Assembly (NCBI RefSeq): GCF_052072235.1
Contig: NZ_CM125436.1
Coordinates: 5,140,001 to 5,204,000 of the forward strand
Direction: 5' to 3'
DNA length: 64,000 nucleotides
DNA from: Brevibacillus_D fluminis_A
GTDB lineage: Bacteria; Bacillota; Bacilli; Brevibacillales; Brevibacillaceae
The notes beneath the pieces were generated by a model. It worked only from the letters and a program-made list of their open reading frames with translations. It had not been told where the DNA came from and did not search any database. Numbering within the stretch: position 1 is the first letter of the stretch; every line of letters starts with the position of its first letter. Below, piece by piece: positions 51,811 to 60,054 of this stretch. Made by a program: the position numbers and the translations under genes.

Positions 51811-52176
51811 TTATACATACATGGAGTAAATGTCCAGTACGTTATCTAATCCTTCCAAAAGTTCTTTTGCTTTTTCACTCTTTTCCATGCCTACGCGGTG
51901 ATCTGAATAGGCATAGGCGAGCGGGTGAGTGAGTGAAGGAGTGCTTTGGGCTGTAATAAAATAGTCGTCGGGCAGTTCAAAAGTTTGGTTAATCTTTGCG
52001 ATTTGACCATTGTAAGTTGTTTGGGATGGACTCTCACCTTTAAGAAGTTGATCAATGGTTGGTCGAGATATACCCGTTAGTTTCGACAAGGATAATTTGG
52101 AGTGACCTTTTACTCGAATAAAAGTAAGTAAGTTTTTGGCTATTGTCTTTTGATGTTCAAAAAAATTGATACTCAT
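51811..52176 (-). CDS. XRE-type helix-turn-helix repressor
   Basis: 121 residues: a helix-turn-helix in NLLTFIRVKGHSKLSLSKL followed by GISRPTIDQLLKGE near residue 40, and a C-terminal tail (YSDHRVGMEKSEKAKELLEG) likely to be the dimerisation or protease-sensitive part. AGAGGTG precedes the ATG. First gene of the three-gene operon, 18 bases before the protease gene. By analogy with ImmR or DdrO it represses the operon until cleaved. Confidence 0.85.
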   Translation of the reverse strand: MSINFFEHQKTIAKNLLTFIRVKGHSKLSLSKLTGISRPTIDQLLKGESPSQTTYNGQIAKINQTFELPDDYFITAQSTPSLTHPLAYAYSDHRVGMEKSEKAKELLEGLDNVLDIYSMYV

Positions 52177-52339
52177 TTGCTACACCTCTTTTCACTTTAT
52201 ATTTTAATTATAAACCTCACTGTTGCGTTTGTAAAAAATTTTTTTTCAATGTGTAAAAACCTCTATAGCATATACCGTTATCGAGAAAATATACATCAGC
52301 GATAGATGTGATAAATAAGGAATCTTCGTAAGAGGGGGA

Positions 52340-52750
52340 AGGATGCAATAATATCGGGGGCATCTATGGGTATCGTCGATTAGCCCTTCATTTGCGCCGA
52401 CAGACCGGGAAACGGCTTAACCACAAACGAATCTACCGCCTGATGAAGCGACAGGGTATCCAGTCGGTGATTCGCAGAAAGAGAAAGAAATATGTGCGGT
52501 TCAGCCCTGAAAATGGCAAAAGGAAGCAAGCCTCTACTTCATAGTGATCGAGGTTTTCAGTATATCTCTTTACGATTGGCAAGAAAGTGAACCAGAGCAT
52601 GTCCCGAGTCGGCAGGTGCATTGATAATGGCCCAATGGAGGCTTTCTGGGGAACACTGAAATGCGAGCGGTATTATCTGCATACATACAAAAGATATAAA
52701 TGACTACATCCGTTTTTACAACAACGAGCGATTACAGGCCCAATTTTCTC
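52340..52750 (+). pseudogene. Fragmented IS3-family transposase (OrfB remnant)
   Basis: In shifting frames one reads GIYGYRRLALHLRRQTGKR, NHKRIYRLMKRQGIQSVIR, then after a deletion LLHSDRGFQY, MSRVGRCIDNGPMEAFWGTL and finally YIRFYNNERLQAQF. The first catalytic Asp region (WxTDxT) has been deleted. The remnant borders the XRE-ImmA-PIN operon and signs mobile-element traffic at this site. It is not a copy of the IS at 16.5 kb. Confidence 0.85.
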
Positions 52751-52845
52751 AAGACGCACCACTGCTTTCTTTGCTTGCCCGAGTCCCTTTCCTTACCTAC
52801 AATAAGAGGCACAGGTTTGTTGGCCAAACGCAAAGGAGAATTCAG

Positions 52846-53154
52846 ATGAACAAAAAAGAAATGGAAGAACAGGTGATTCAAAATTATCAACGGGATGAAG
52901 GCATGATGATCCTGATTTTCGCGCAATGGTGTGTCAACAACGGGCTTGACCCGCAGGAGCTTTATTGCAGAGCTTATCCTGCACAAAGCGAAAACCCGCT
53001 GTTGAAGCAAATGACAGAGCTTACCGTACCGATCGAAGAATCGGAAGAAATCCCTGACGCCACGCTGCTGGGCGTGCTGTCTATTTTCGGCAATGACGAT
53101 CTGGCTTTTGTCGTAAGCGAAGAAATCGAGAGACGCCCTGTGAAAAAGCCTTAA
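52846..53154 (+). CDS. Hypothetical protein, 102 residues
   Basis: Small acidic soluble protein (MNKKEMEEQVIQNYQRDEGM; FAQWCVNNGLDPQELYCRAY). It has a good AAAGGAG seven bases before the ATG and coding-like composition. Convergent with the MocR gene, ends overlapping by four bases. No family recognised; similar-sized uncharacterised proteins occur in bacilli. Confidence 0.7.
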   Translation: MNKKEMEEQVIQNYQRDEGMMILIFAQWCVNNGLDPQELYCRAYPAQSENPLLKQMTELTVPIEESEEIPDATLLGVLSIFGNDDLAFVVSEEIERRPVKKP

Positions 53155-54563
53155 TCGAACCATACCTCCCGAAGAAGCTTGATTCCGGGCTCGATTTTAT
53201 CCGTATCAATTCCACCGAACCCGATCAGGAACTCTTTGCGCTCCTCCTGATCGGGTCCAAACCAGGTGTACGCCGCGGAGGCGAGGTTAATGCCCGCCTG
53301 CCTGGCGCTGCCCAACAAGTCGGCTTCCGTGCGCGGGCTTTTGGCCCGAAGCAGCAGATGGAACCCCGCGTCCTTCCCGATGATTTCCACCCTCTCTCCC
53401 AAATGCTTCTGGATCGCTGCGATGAGCGCATCGTGTTTTTTCCGGTACACATTGCGCATCTTGCGGACATGCTTCTCAAAATGCCCTTTCTCCATAAACA
53501 GCTGCATCGCTTTCTGATTCACCGGCGATGATGACTGCTCGAACAAAAGCTGGCGGTACAGCTGCCGGTACCGCTCCAGTAAAAAGCGCGGCAGCACCAT
53601 GTAGCTGATGCACATCGCCGGCGCCACCACCTGCCCGAATCCCCCGAGATAAACGACCGGGGCATCCGGCACAAGCCCTTGCAAAGACGGAATCGGCCTG
53701 CCATGATAGCGGAATTCTCCGTCATAATCATCCTCGATGATCAGTCCCGCTGTCTCCTTCGCCCACTCCAACAGCTGCAATCGCCGGGAGATCGGCATGA
53801 TCATTCCTCTCGGGTATTGGTGGGAAGGAGTGACGCACGCGACCCGCACTTCTTTTTGATACAGCTCCTGAATGGAGATGCCATCATCTTCAAGCGGGAT
53901 CGGCACCATCTTCAGTCCATGCCGGGCAAAGGTGGTGCGGAGCAGCGGATAGCTGGGATTTTCGATGCCGATCCGGGCGTGCTCCTCCTTGAGCAGCAAC
54001 GCCAAAAACGACAGCAGCACATAGTGATCGGCCGCGATGACGATCTGATCAGGGACGCACGCGACTCCGCGAAACTGGCGCAAATAGCGGGCAAGCTCCT
54101 GCCGCAGTCCGCTTTCCCCCTGGGGATCGCCATAAAACAGCAGGTCCTGCTGCTCCCGCTGAATGGTTTGATTCACAAGCCGCCTCCACGTCTGGAACGG
54201 AAACACGCTGAAATCATTTTTGGACAAATGAAAGTCGTACGCGTAGGCGCCTTTTGGCAGCAGCGGCGGCGCTGTTACCGCTTCCGGCTGACCTTTGCCC
54301 AATTGCGCATACGGTTCGAGCAGCTTTTGCACGAAATAGCCTTGCCTTGGCCTGCTTCCAATAAAGCCTTCCGCCATCAGCTGCTGATACGCCGTCTCGA
54401 CCGGTGTTGTGCTCAGCGACAGCAAATCGGCAAGCTTTCGGACAGAAGGCAGCCGCGTCTGCTCGGAAAGCCGGCCCGTGGCGATTTCCGTTTTGAAAAA
54501 TCGATAAAGCTGTACGTAATGAGGGGTATCCTCATCTTCCTCCAAAACCGGCACAATCAGCAC
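53151..54563 (-). CDS. MocR/GabR-type regulator (GntR HTH plus aminotransferase-like domain) without the PLP lysine
   Basis: About 470 residues: GntR winged helix (TRLPSVRKLADLLSLSTTPV) and a fold-type I aminotransferase domain. The pyridine-nitrogen Asp and following residues are present (LIIEDDYDGEFRYH), as is VTPSHQYPRG. But the position normally occupied by the Schiff-base lysine in (S/T)FSK reads GGFGQVVAPAM, with Gln instead of Lys. The regulator may bind PLP non-covalently or sense something else. The GTG at 54563 is preferred: it has GGGAG seven bases upstream, whereas the ATG at 54593 sits two bases from a TATAAT box and has no ribosome binding site. Divergent from the GNAT gene. Confidence 0.85.
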   Translation of the reverse strand: MLIVPVLEEDEDTPHYVQLYRFFKTEIATGRLSEQTRLPSVRKLADLLSLSTTPVETAYQQLMAEGFIGSRPRQGYFVQKLLEPYAQLGKGQPEAVTAPPLLPKGAYAYDFHLSKNDFSVFPFQTWRRLVNQTIQREQQDLLFYGDPQGESGLRQELARYLRQFRGVACVPDQIVIAADHYVLLSFLALLLKEEHARIGIENPSYPLLRTTFARHGLKMVPIPLEDDGISIQELYQKEVRVACVTPSHQYPRGMIMPISRRLQLLEWAKETAGLIIEDDYDGEFRYHGRPIPSLQGLVPDAPVVYLGGFGQVVAPAMCISYMVLPRFLLERYRQLYRQLLFEQSSSPVNQKAMQLFMEKGHFEKHVRKMRNVYRKKHDALIAAIQKHLGERVEIIGKDAGFHLLLRAKSPRTEADLLGSARQAGINLASAAYTWFGPDQEERKEFLIGFGGIDTDKIEPGIKLLREVWFD

Positions 54564-54595
54564 GCCTGGCTCCCTCTTTTCTGTCCTTTTCATTT

Positions 54596-54601
54596 ATTAT
54601 A
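54596..54601 (-). promoter_or_regulatory. -10 box of the MocR gene
   Basis: TATAAT on the minus strand, 33 bases before the GTG start chosen for the regulator. This spacing supports the downstream start. Confidence 0.45.
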
Positions 54602-54611
54602 AACTGCGCAT

Positions 54612-54639
54612 TTGCTAACAGGCAGCTTTTCCTTATAGT
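54612..54639 (+). promoter_or_regulatory. Promoter of the GNAT acetyltransferase gene
   Basis: TTGCTA (54612-54617), 16-base spacer, TATAGT (54634-54639). It overlaps the divergent regulator's upstream region, so the MocR protein may act here. Confidence 0.55.
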
Positions 54640-54668
54640 AAGGATACATTATTCAGGAGGTTTTCCCT

Positions 54669-55247
54669 ATGCCAAACGTGCCACAAGAAACAGATCGTCC
54701 CGTACGTTTTCTCGAAGGAGCGCGCGTCTATTTGCGTCCGCTCAATCAGGAAGATACCGAATTGTACTACCGCACCTTGTATTACCCGGAGGTCAGGCGC
54801 TTAAGCGGAACGCAGAAGCATTTCACCAAGGAGCAAATCGCCCGCTATATCGACGGGAAATCGCAGGACAACTCATCGGTCCTGCTGCTGATCGCGCTAT
54901 GCGAGGATGACACGGTGATCGGCGACATTGCGCTGCAGGACATCGACGGCATGAACCGGACTGCAAACATCCGGCTTGCCATCAGCGAGAACTTCCAGGG
55001 CAAAGGCTACGGCACGGAAGCAATGAAGCTGATGCTCGAGTACGGCTTCGGTATTCTCAACCTGCACCGCATCGAGCTGAACGTCTTTTCCTACAATGCA
55101 CGCGCACAGCATGTCTATGAAAAAGTGGGATTCGTGAAGGAAGGCGTACAGCGCGAAGCCCTGTTCTACAACCACCAGTACCACGACTCGATCCTCATGA
55201 GCATCCTGGAGCACGAATACCGCGCGAAATATGTGCAGGCGCCCTAG
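54669..55247 (+). CDS. GNAT family N-acetyltransferase
   Basis: 192 residues of the RimJ/SpeG-like GNAT group: YLRPLNQEDTELYYRTLYYP at the start, the acetyl-CoA loop ISENFQGKGYGTEAMKLML, and the C-terminal NARAQHVYEKVGFVKEGVQR. Substrate could be an amine, polyamine, antibiotic or ribosomal protein. GGAGG eight to nine bases before the ATG. Divergent from a MocR-type regulator that may control it. Confidence 0.92.
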   Translation: MPNVPQETDRPVRFLEGARVYLRPLNQEDTELYYRTLYYPEVRRLSGTQKHFTKEQIARYIDGKSQDNSSVLLLIALCEDDTVIGDIALQDIDGMNRTANIRLAISENFQGKGYGTEAMKLMLEYGFGILNLHRIELNVFSYNARAQHVYEKVGFVKEGVQREALFYNHQYHDSILMSILEHEYRAKYVQAP

Positions 55248-55280
55248 AGGCGCCTTTCTGCTGAGGACAAGCTGTAAGCC

Positions 55281-55336
55281 CAGCCCAAAAGAAAGAAGCA
55301 TGCCGCTGCACCAGCATGCTTCTTTCTTTTGGGCTG
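55281..55336. terminator. Very long perfect hairpin, probable bidirectional terminator
   Basis: 23-base arms (55281-55303 and 55314-55336) are perfectly complementary around a ten-base loop. The arms include GAAAGAAGCATGC. It follows the GNAT gene and precedes the gerA operon. The lack of a clean T-run directly after the stem is unusual for a terminator. Confidence 0.55.
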
Positions 55337-55444
55337 GTTGAAAGGGGGGCGCTGGCAGCAATGCCGTCAATTGGAATAAATCCGGGCAAACTACAAAATC
55401 TAAAAACACAGTGACACCACTCTCTTCTTTCGGGAGACTACGCG

Positions 55445-56977
55445 ATGAGGCTTTTTTATAAACGGATTCGCAAATCAGCCATTCAAGAGCTGCTGCACCG
55501 AGGCAACGATGAGCACATCAGTGCCGATTTGTCCGCGAACCGCAAGAGGCTGCAGACGATTTTTCATGATATACCCGACCTGATCACTTCCACGTTCGTG
55601 ATCAGTGAAACGAACGTTACTGCCCTGCTTGTTTATTTGAACGGGATCGTCGACAACGACATTATCAACAACAACATCCTCCACCCGTTGTTGTTCAAAA
55701 GACATTCGTTCACCGAGCTGTCTGACCTGGAGCTGCCAGTAGGCCTGAAACAGACTGCCTCCTCCTGGGCAGCCATCAAGGAATCCATCCTCTTTGGGAA
55801 AAGCGTGCTGTTCGTCGATGGCGCGCCCTATTGCCTGATACTCAATACGCCAGGATGGCCGCAGCGATCCAATACAGAGCCGCAGACAGAGTCCGCCTTA
55901 AAAGGTTCCCATCTCGGGTTCATCGAATCGAGCGGGTATAACATCTCGCTGCTTCGCCTTTTCATTCCCGATCAGGATTTAAAAATAAAAGATTTGGTCG
56001 TTGGCTGGCGGAGCAAAACAAAAGTATCGCTCCTGTATCTGGAAGATGTGGTAAATGTGGAATCGTTGCAGAGTCTCGAAGAACGCATCCAACGTATCAA
56101 TATTGATGCCATCATTACGACAGGGGAATTGGAAGAGTTGATCGCGGACAATCGGATTACGCCGTTTCCCCAGTTCTTGTCGACGGAACGCCCGGACAAC
56201 GCTGCTTCCCAGCTTCTCCAGGGACGAATCGTGATGGTCGTTGATCATTCCCCCAGCGTCTTGGTTGGCCCGGTGACATTGTCATCCTTCTTTCAAAGCA
56301 TCGATGACTACAATCTGCGCTGGATCGTCGCATCCTTCATTCGCGCGATGCGTTACGCCGCTTTCTTTATCTCGATTTTTTTACCGGCGTTGTACATCGC
56401 CGCGCTCACGTTTCATTACGATATTATTCCGCTCGATTTGATCCTTTCGATCGGTGAATCCCGCGAAAGGGTGCCGATTCCTCCGTTTGTGGAGGCGATC
56501 ATCATGGAGCTTGCTTTGGAAATGCTGCGAGAGGCCGGGCTGCGCTTGCCTTCCAAAATTGGCCAGACAGTAGGGATTGTCGGCGGTATCGTCATCGGAC
56601 AAGCGGCCGTCTCGGCAGGCATTGTCAGCAACATCATGGTCATCGTGGTCGCAACAACGGCAATCGCTTCCTTTATCATGCCGAATGCCGACCTGTCGGC
56701 AGCTGTGAGAATCCTCCGCTTCCCCATGATGATTGCCGCGTATCTGTTCGGTCTTGTCGGGATTGTCGTCGGGTTGCTGGTGTTGATCATCCATCTCATT
56801 TCGCTGGAATCGTTGGGAACGCCTTATGGAAGCCCCTTTGCGCCCGTTCGCTTCTCGGATTGGAAAGACGCGCTCATCCGCTTGCCGATTCAGTGGATGA
56901 TGAAACGGCCGGTTGCCAATCGCCCCCAGCAAACGATTCGCCAGGGCAATAATCGTAGGAAAGATGATTCCACATGA
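55445..56977 (+). CDS. Spore germination protein, GerAA/GerKA family (A subunit)
   Basis: 510 residues. A large N-terminal soluble domain (1-280; includes FHDIPDLITSTFVISETNVT and the GRIVMVVDHSPSVLVGPVTL region), then about five membrane helices in the C-terminal half (FISIFLPALYIAALTFHYDI; KIGQTVGIVGGIVIGQAAVS). A-subunits form oligomeric ion channels in the spore inner membrane and work with B and C subunits as nutrient receptors. Overlaps the B-subunit gene by four bases. Confidence 0.94.
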   Translation: MRLFYKRIRKSAIQELLHRGNDEHISADLSANRKRLQTIFHDIPDLITSTFVISETNVTALLVYLNGIVDNDIINNNILHPLLFKRHSFTELSDLELPVGLKQTASSWAAIKESILFGKSVLFVDGAPYCLILNTPGWPQRSNTEPQTESALKGSHLGFIESSGYNISLLRLFIPDQDLKIKDLVVGWRSKTKVSLLYLEDVVNVESLQSLEERIQRINIDAIITTGELEELIADNRITPFPQFLSTERPDNAASQLLQGRIVMVVDHSPSVLVGPVTLSSFFQSIDDYNLRWIVASFIRAMRYAAFFISIFLPALYIAALTFHYDIIPLDLILSIGESRERVPIPPFVEAIIMELALEMLREAGLRLPSKIGQTVGIVGGIVIGQAAVSAGIVSNIMVIVVATTAIASFIMPNADLSAAVRILRFPMMIAAYLFGLVGIVVGLLVLIIHLISLESLGTPYGSPFAPVRFSDWKDALIRLPIQWMMKRPVANRPQQTIRQGNNRRKDDST

Positions 56978-58061
56978 AAAAATACGAGATCACTTATTTG
57001 CAGTACGTGTTTTTTATCGTGCAGGCCCAGGTTGGCGTCGGGATTCTCACCATGCCCTCGGACCTGGCGGAAGTCGCAAGTACGGACGGCTGGATTTCCA
57101 TTGTGCTGGGCTGGCTGATTGCGATAGCGGTGAGCGTAATGATCATCCAGATCATGAAACGCAGTCCTGAAGAGACGATCTTCGGCCTCCTCCCCCGCTA
57201 TTTCGGGAAATGGCTGGGCACAGCGTTTTCCATTCTGTTCATTCTGTTTGCGCTCTTCTCCTACGTCAATTCCCTGTTTGTGGAGGTTCATGTTACCCAG
57301 ACATGGGTGCTGCCGCAAACCGCAAACTATTATCTTGTGATCTTGTTTTCGATTCCCGCTTACATGCTCGCTGCGAGTGGAATTAGGATGCTTGGGCGCT
57401 TTGCCGAATTCATCAGCTATTTCTTGATCTGGATGCTGTTTTTTTCCTTGCGCTAAAACAGGGCCACCTCATCCACCTGCTGCCCATCTTGAAGGAAGGC
57501 TGGCTGCCCGTTTTCAAGGCTGTCCCGAAAACCATCCTGTCGTTTTTAGGATTCGAGTTTGCTTTTATTTTGTACCCTTATTTGCAAAAAAAAGAACGGG
57601 CCACGCGCGGAATCATTATCGCGAACACTATCTCCATGCTGGTTTTTCTGCTGATCACGCTGGTCTGCTATATCCGGTTTAGCCCTGACCAGGTTGTCAC
57701 CTATATTTGGCCAACGCTGAATCTGTTCGAGACACTCGAGTTTTCTTTTGTGGAACGAATTGAAATCATCTTTTCAGCGTTTTATTTGTTTATCATCGCT
57801 TCCAGCGGGATTCCTTACCTGTTCATCGGTGTCTTGGGGATCAGCCAGCTTCTGCGCAAGCACGATCATCGCCCACCGTTGATCGCCTTTACCATTGCTT
57901 TCATTTTACTGAGCTTCGCCTTTAACCCTACGTTTCACCAGGTCAGCCAGCTGCAAAACTGGAGCGCTCAATACGGCATGATCATGGCTTATTTTTTCCC
58001 TGTCTTTTTATGGCTGTATGTCGTAGCTGTCGATCCAACACGCTGGAGGCAAAACAAATGA
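56974..58061 (+). pseudogene. GerAB/GerKB family germinant receptor B subunit, frameshifted
   Basis: Two adjoining frames encode one B subunit. Frame 1 (56974-57456) runs from KKYEITYLQYVFFIVQAQVG to LIWMLFFSLR and a stop. Frame 2 (from about 57448) continues ALKQGHLIHLLPILKEGWLP to the end at 58061. The switch lies at a run of seven T (57439-57445). One more T would restore a 362-residue protein with about ten helices, the normal length of this amino-acid-permease-like subunit. It is a real loss, an assembly or sequencing slip, or a phase-variable tract. The neighbouring A and C genes are intact. Confidence 0.88.
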
Positions 58062-59203
58062 ACGTTCGACTTCTCGCAATCATTCTCCCGGTTACGCTGC
58101 TGCTGTCAGGTTGCCTTGGGCAAATGAAGCTGGATGAAATCACTTTGCTGTTGACGTACGGGATCGATTTGGCGAAGGATGGAAGCTTGGATATTTATAC
58201 CGCGGCCCCGGTATTCAGCAGAGAGGCAAAGCAGAAAACGGAGATTATGCACGTTCACGCCAAATCCCTCCGTGAAGGCAGAGACCACCTTGAGGACGAG
58301 GCGATTGGCACCGTCGCAACGGGAAAAGTACAAAACATCATTTTTACGAAAAAACTGCTCCAGCAAAAAAGCATTTTTGAGCTGCTGGATGTTGTGTTCC
58401 GCGATCCCAAAAGCTCGCTCAAGGCCGATCTTGTCATGGTAGACAGCCCGATTCGACAAGTCATGGAGATAAAAATAGCGGATAAGCCGCGTTTATCGGT
58501 TTATTTGCGTGAGTTGGTGGAGTCGGCGCATACGAGCGAGTCATCCGTCCTCACGTCCGTCCGTACGCTTTACCATCAATATTACGAAAAAGGCATCACA
58601 CCGTTTTTGACAGAAACGAAATTAGTTGAAAACAGACTGAACATCGCAGGCACTTCCCTGTTAAACAAGAAAGGATTCTATGTCGACACGCTCAATCCAA
58701 AAGAAAGCTCCTACTTGCTGATCATGCAGCGGGATATTCAACACCCCGTTTCCTTGAACATTGAGCTTCCCAAACATGTGTTCAAGAAAAAGGGACAGTT
58801 CGGGAATTCGGTCAGCTTTTTGATCGATTACACCCGTTTCACCTATAGAACCGCTCATCGTGACGGGCGCTTTCAATTCGATCTCCATTTCAATTTCCGG
58901 ATTGTCCTCAATGAGGTTCTGGTCAATGCCAATCCGCTGAAGGAGCAAAAACAATTGGAACAGGCGCTTGCTGATCAAATCAGGAAAGAGATGAGCGCGC
59001 TTGTGGCAAAACTGCAAAAACAGCAGCTGGACCCGATCGGGCTCGGCCTTTATGCTCGGGCCTTTGCCTACAACGAGTGGAAACAAGTGCAAAATGACTG
59101 GGGATTGGCATTTTCCCAAGCGAAGGTGAACATCAATCCTGCCGTCAGCATCATCAGTATCGGTTCGCTCAAAAATGCGGGGATCAAGGCAAATTCACAA
59201 TAA
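58058..59203 (+). CDS. Spore germination lipoprotein, Ger(x)C family (C subunit)
   Basis: 381 residues. Lipoprotein signal with lipobox: hydrophobic core then LLLSGCLGQ, Cys at about residue 19. The Ger(x)C domain begins ITLLLTYGIDLAKDGSLDIY and includes TGKVQNIIFTKKLLQQKSIF, then the three-domain C-terminal fold (ISIGSLKNAGIK at the end). The protein is anchored to the spore inner membrane and completes the germinant receptor. ATGA overlap with gerAB; GGAGG nine bases before the ATG. Confidence 0.94.
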   Translation: MNVRLLAIILPVTLLLSGCLGQMKLDEITLLLTYGIDLAKDGSLDIYTAAPVFSREAKQKTEIMHVHAKSLREGRDHLEDEAIGTVATGKVQNIIFTKKLLQQKSIFELLDVVFRDPKSSLKADLVMVDSPIRQVMEIKIADKPRLSVYLRELVESAHTSESSVLTSVRTLYHQYYEKGITPFLTETKLVENRLNIAGTSLLNKKGFYVDTLNPKESSYLLIMQRDIQHPVSLNIELPKHVFKKKGQFGNSVSFLIDYTRFTYRTAHRDGRFQFDLHFNFRIVLNEVLVNANPLKEQKQLEQALADQIRKEMSALVAKLQKQQLDPIGLGLYARAFAYNEWKQVQNDWGLAFSQAKVNINPAVSIISIGSLKNAGIKANSQ

Positions 59204-59229
59204 GCCGTTGCGTTACAAAAACGGAAGCG

Positions 59230-59266
59230 AAAAGAAGACCGGCCTGTGGGGGCGGCCGGCCTTCAA
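59230..59266 (-). terminator. Terminator of the permease-SDR operon
   Basis: GAAGACCGGCC (59234-59244) pairs with GGCCGGCCTTC (59254-59264) with one mismatch; on the minus strand TTCTTTTCG follows. Can also end the gerA operon. Confidence 0.65.
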
Positions 59267-59279
59267 GTCTTTGATCTGT

Positions 59280-60038
59280 TTATTTCGATGTCAATCCGCC
59301 ATCTACCACGACAGCGCTTCCCGTCATTGCCGACGATTCATCGGCCGCCAGGAAAACGGCCACATTGGCGATCTCGATCGGCTGGATGGTTCTGCCGATC
59401 GGTTGGAAATCGCTGATGCTTTTGAGCACCTCATCCCGGCCGCCAAACAAATCGGCATGTGCATCGTTGAAGGCTGTATCCACCCATCCCGGGCAAATGC
59501 AGTTCACCCGCACGTTGTCGGCTGCGAAATCAAGCGCCATTTGTTTGGTCAGCATATGGATGGCGCCTTTGGAAGCTACATACGCGGACAGGCGCGGCTC
59601 GGCAGCGAAGCTGTTGGCAGACGCCATGTTGACGACGGAGCCGCCTCCCGCTGCGATCATTTCCGGCACACAGTATTTGGACGTGAGGAACATCGACTTC
59701 ACGTTGACCTCCATCGTGCGGTCCCACACCTCTTCATCCAGCTCCACGACCGAGCCCGGCACATTGATCGCCGCGTTGTTGCACAGAACGGACGGCACGC
59801 CGTACGTTTCTTTTGTGAATCGAATCAGCTCCTGCACCTGGTCTGCCTTGGACACATCGGCCTGGAAAAAGACGGCCTCTCCCCCGTTGCCGACGATCTG
59901 TGCGACGACCTCGGCACCAGCCGGGCTAATATCCGTCGCGACCACGCGCGCGCCTTCCTCGGCATACCGCATCGCAATCGCGGCCCCGATCCCTTTCGCT
60001 GCTCCTGTTACAATCGCAATTTTATTTTGCAAACGCAT
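59280..60038 (-). CDS. Short-chain dehydrogenase/reductase (SDR)
   Basis: 252 residues. Rossmann motif TGAAKGIGAAIA near residue 12, NNAAIN near residue 87, catalytic Tyr/Lys in SAYVASK near residue 155 and the ending AMTGSAVVVDGGLT. Classical NAD(P)-dependent SDR with an unassigned alcohol or ketone substrate. It lies 16 bases after an APC permease gene, so it probably acts on the imported compound or its product. Confidence 0.93.
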   Translation of the reverse strand: MRLQNKIAIVTGAAKGIGAAIAMRYAEEGARVVATDISPAGAEVVAQIVGNGGEAVFFQADVSKADQVQELIRFTKETYGVPSVLCNNAAINVPGSVVELDEEVWDRTMEVNVKSMFLTSKYCVPEMIAAGGGSVVNMASANSFAAEPRLSAYVASKGAIHMLTKQMALDFAADNVRVNCICPGWVDTAFNDAHADLFGGRDEVLKSISDFQPIGRTIQPIEIANVAVFLAADESSAMTGSAVVVDGGLTSK

Positions 60039-60054
60039 GCTCTTGTCCTCCTTA

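Noticed and set aside
50139..52176. Part of a prophage or ICE
   Set aside because: Apart from the XRE-ImmA pair there is no integrase, relaxase, replication or structural gene nearby; only a transposase remnant borders it.
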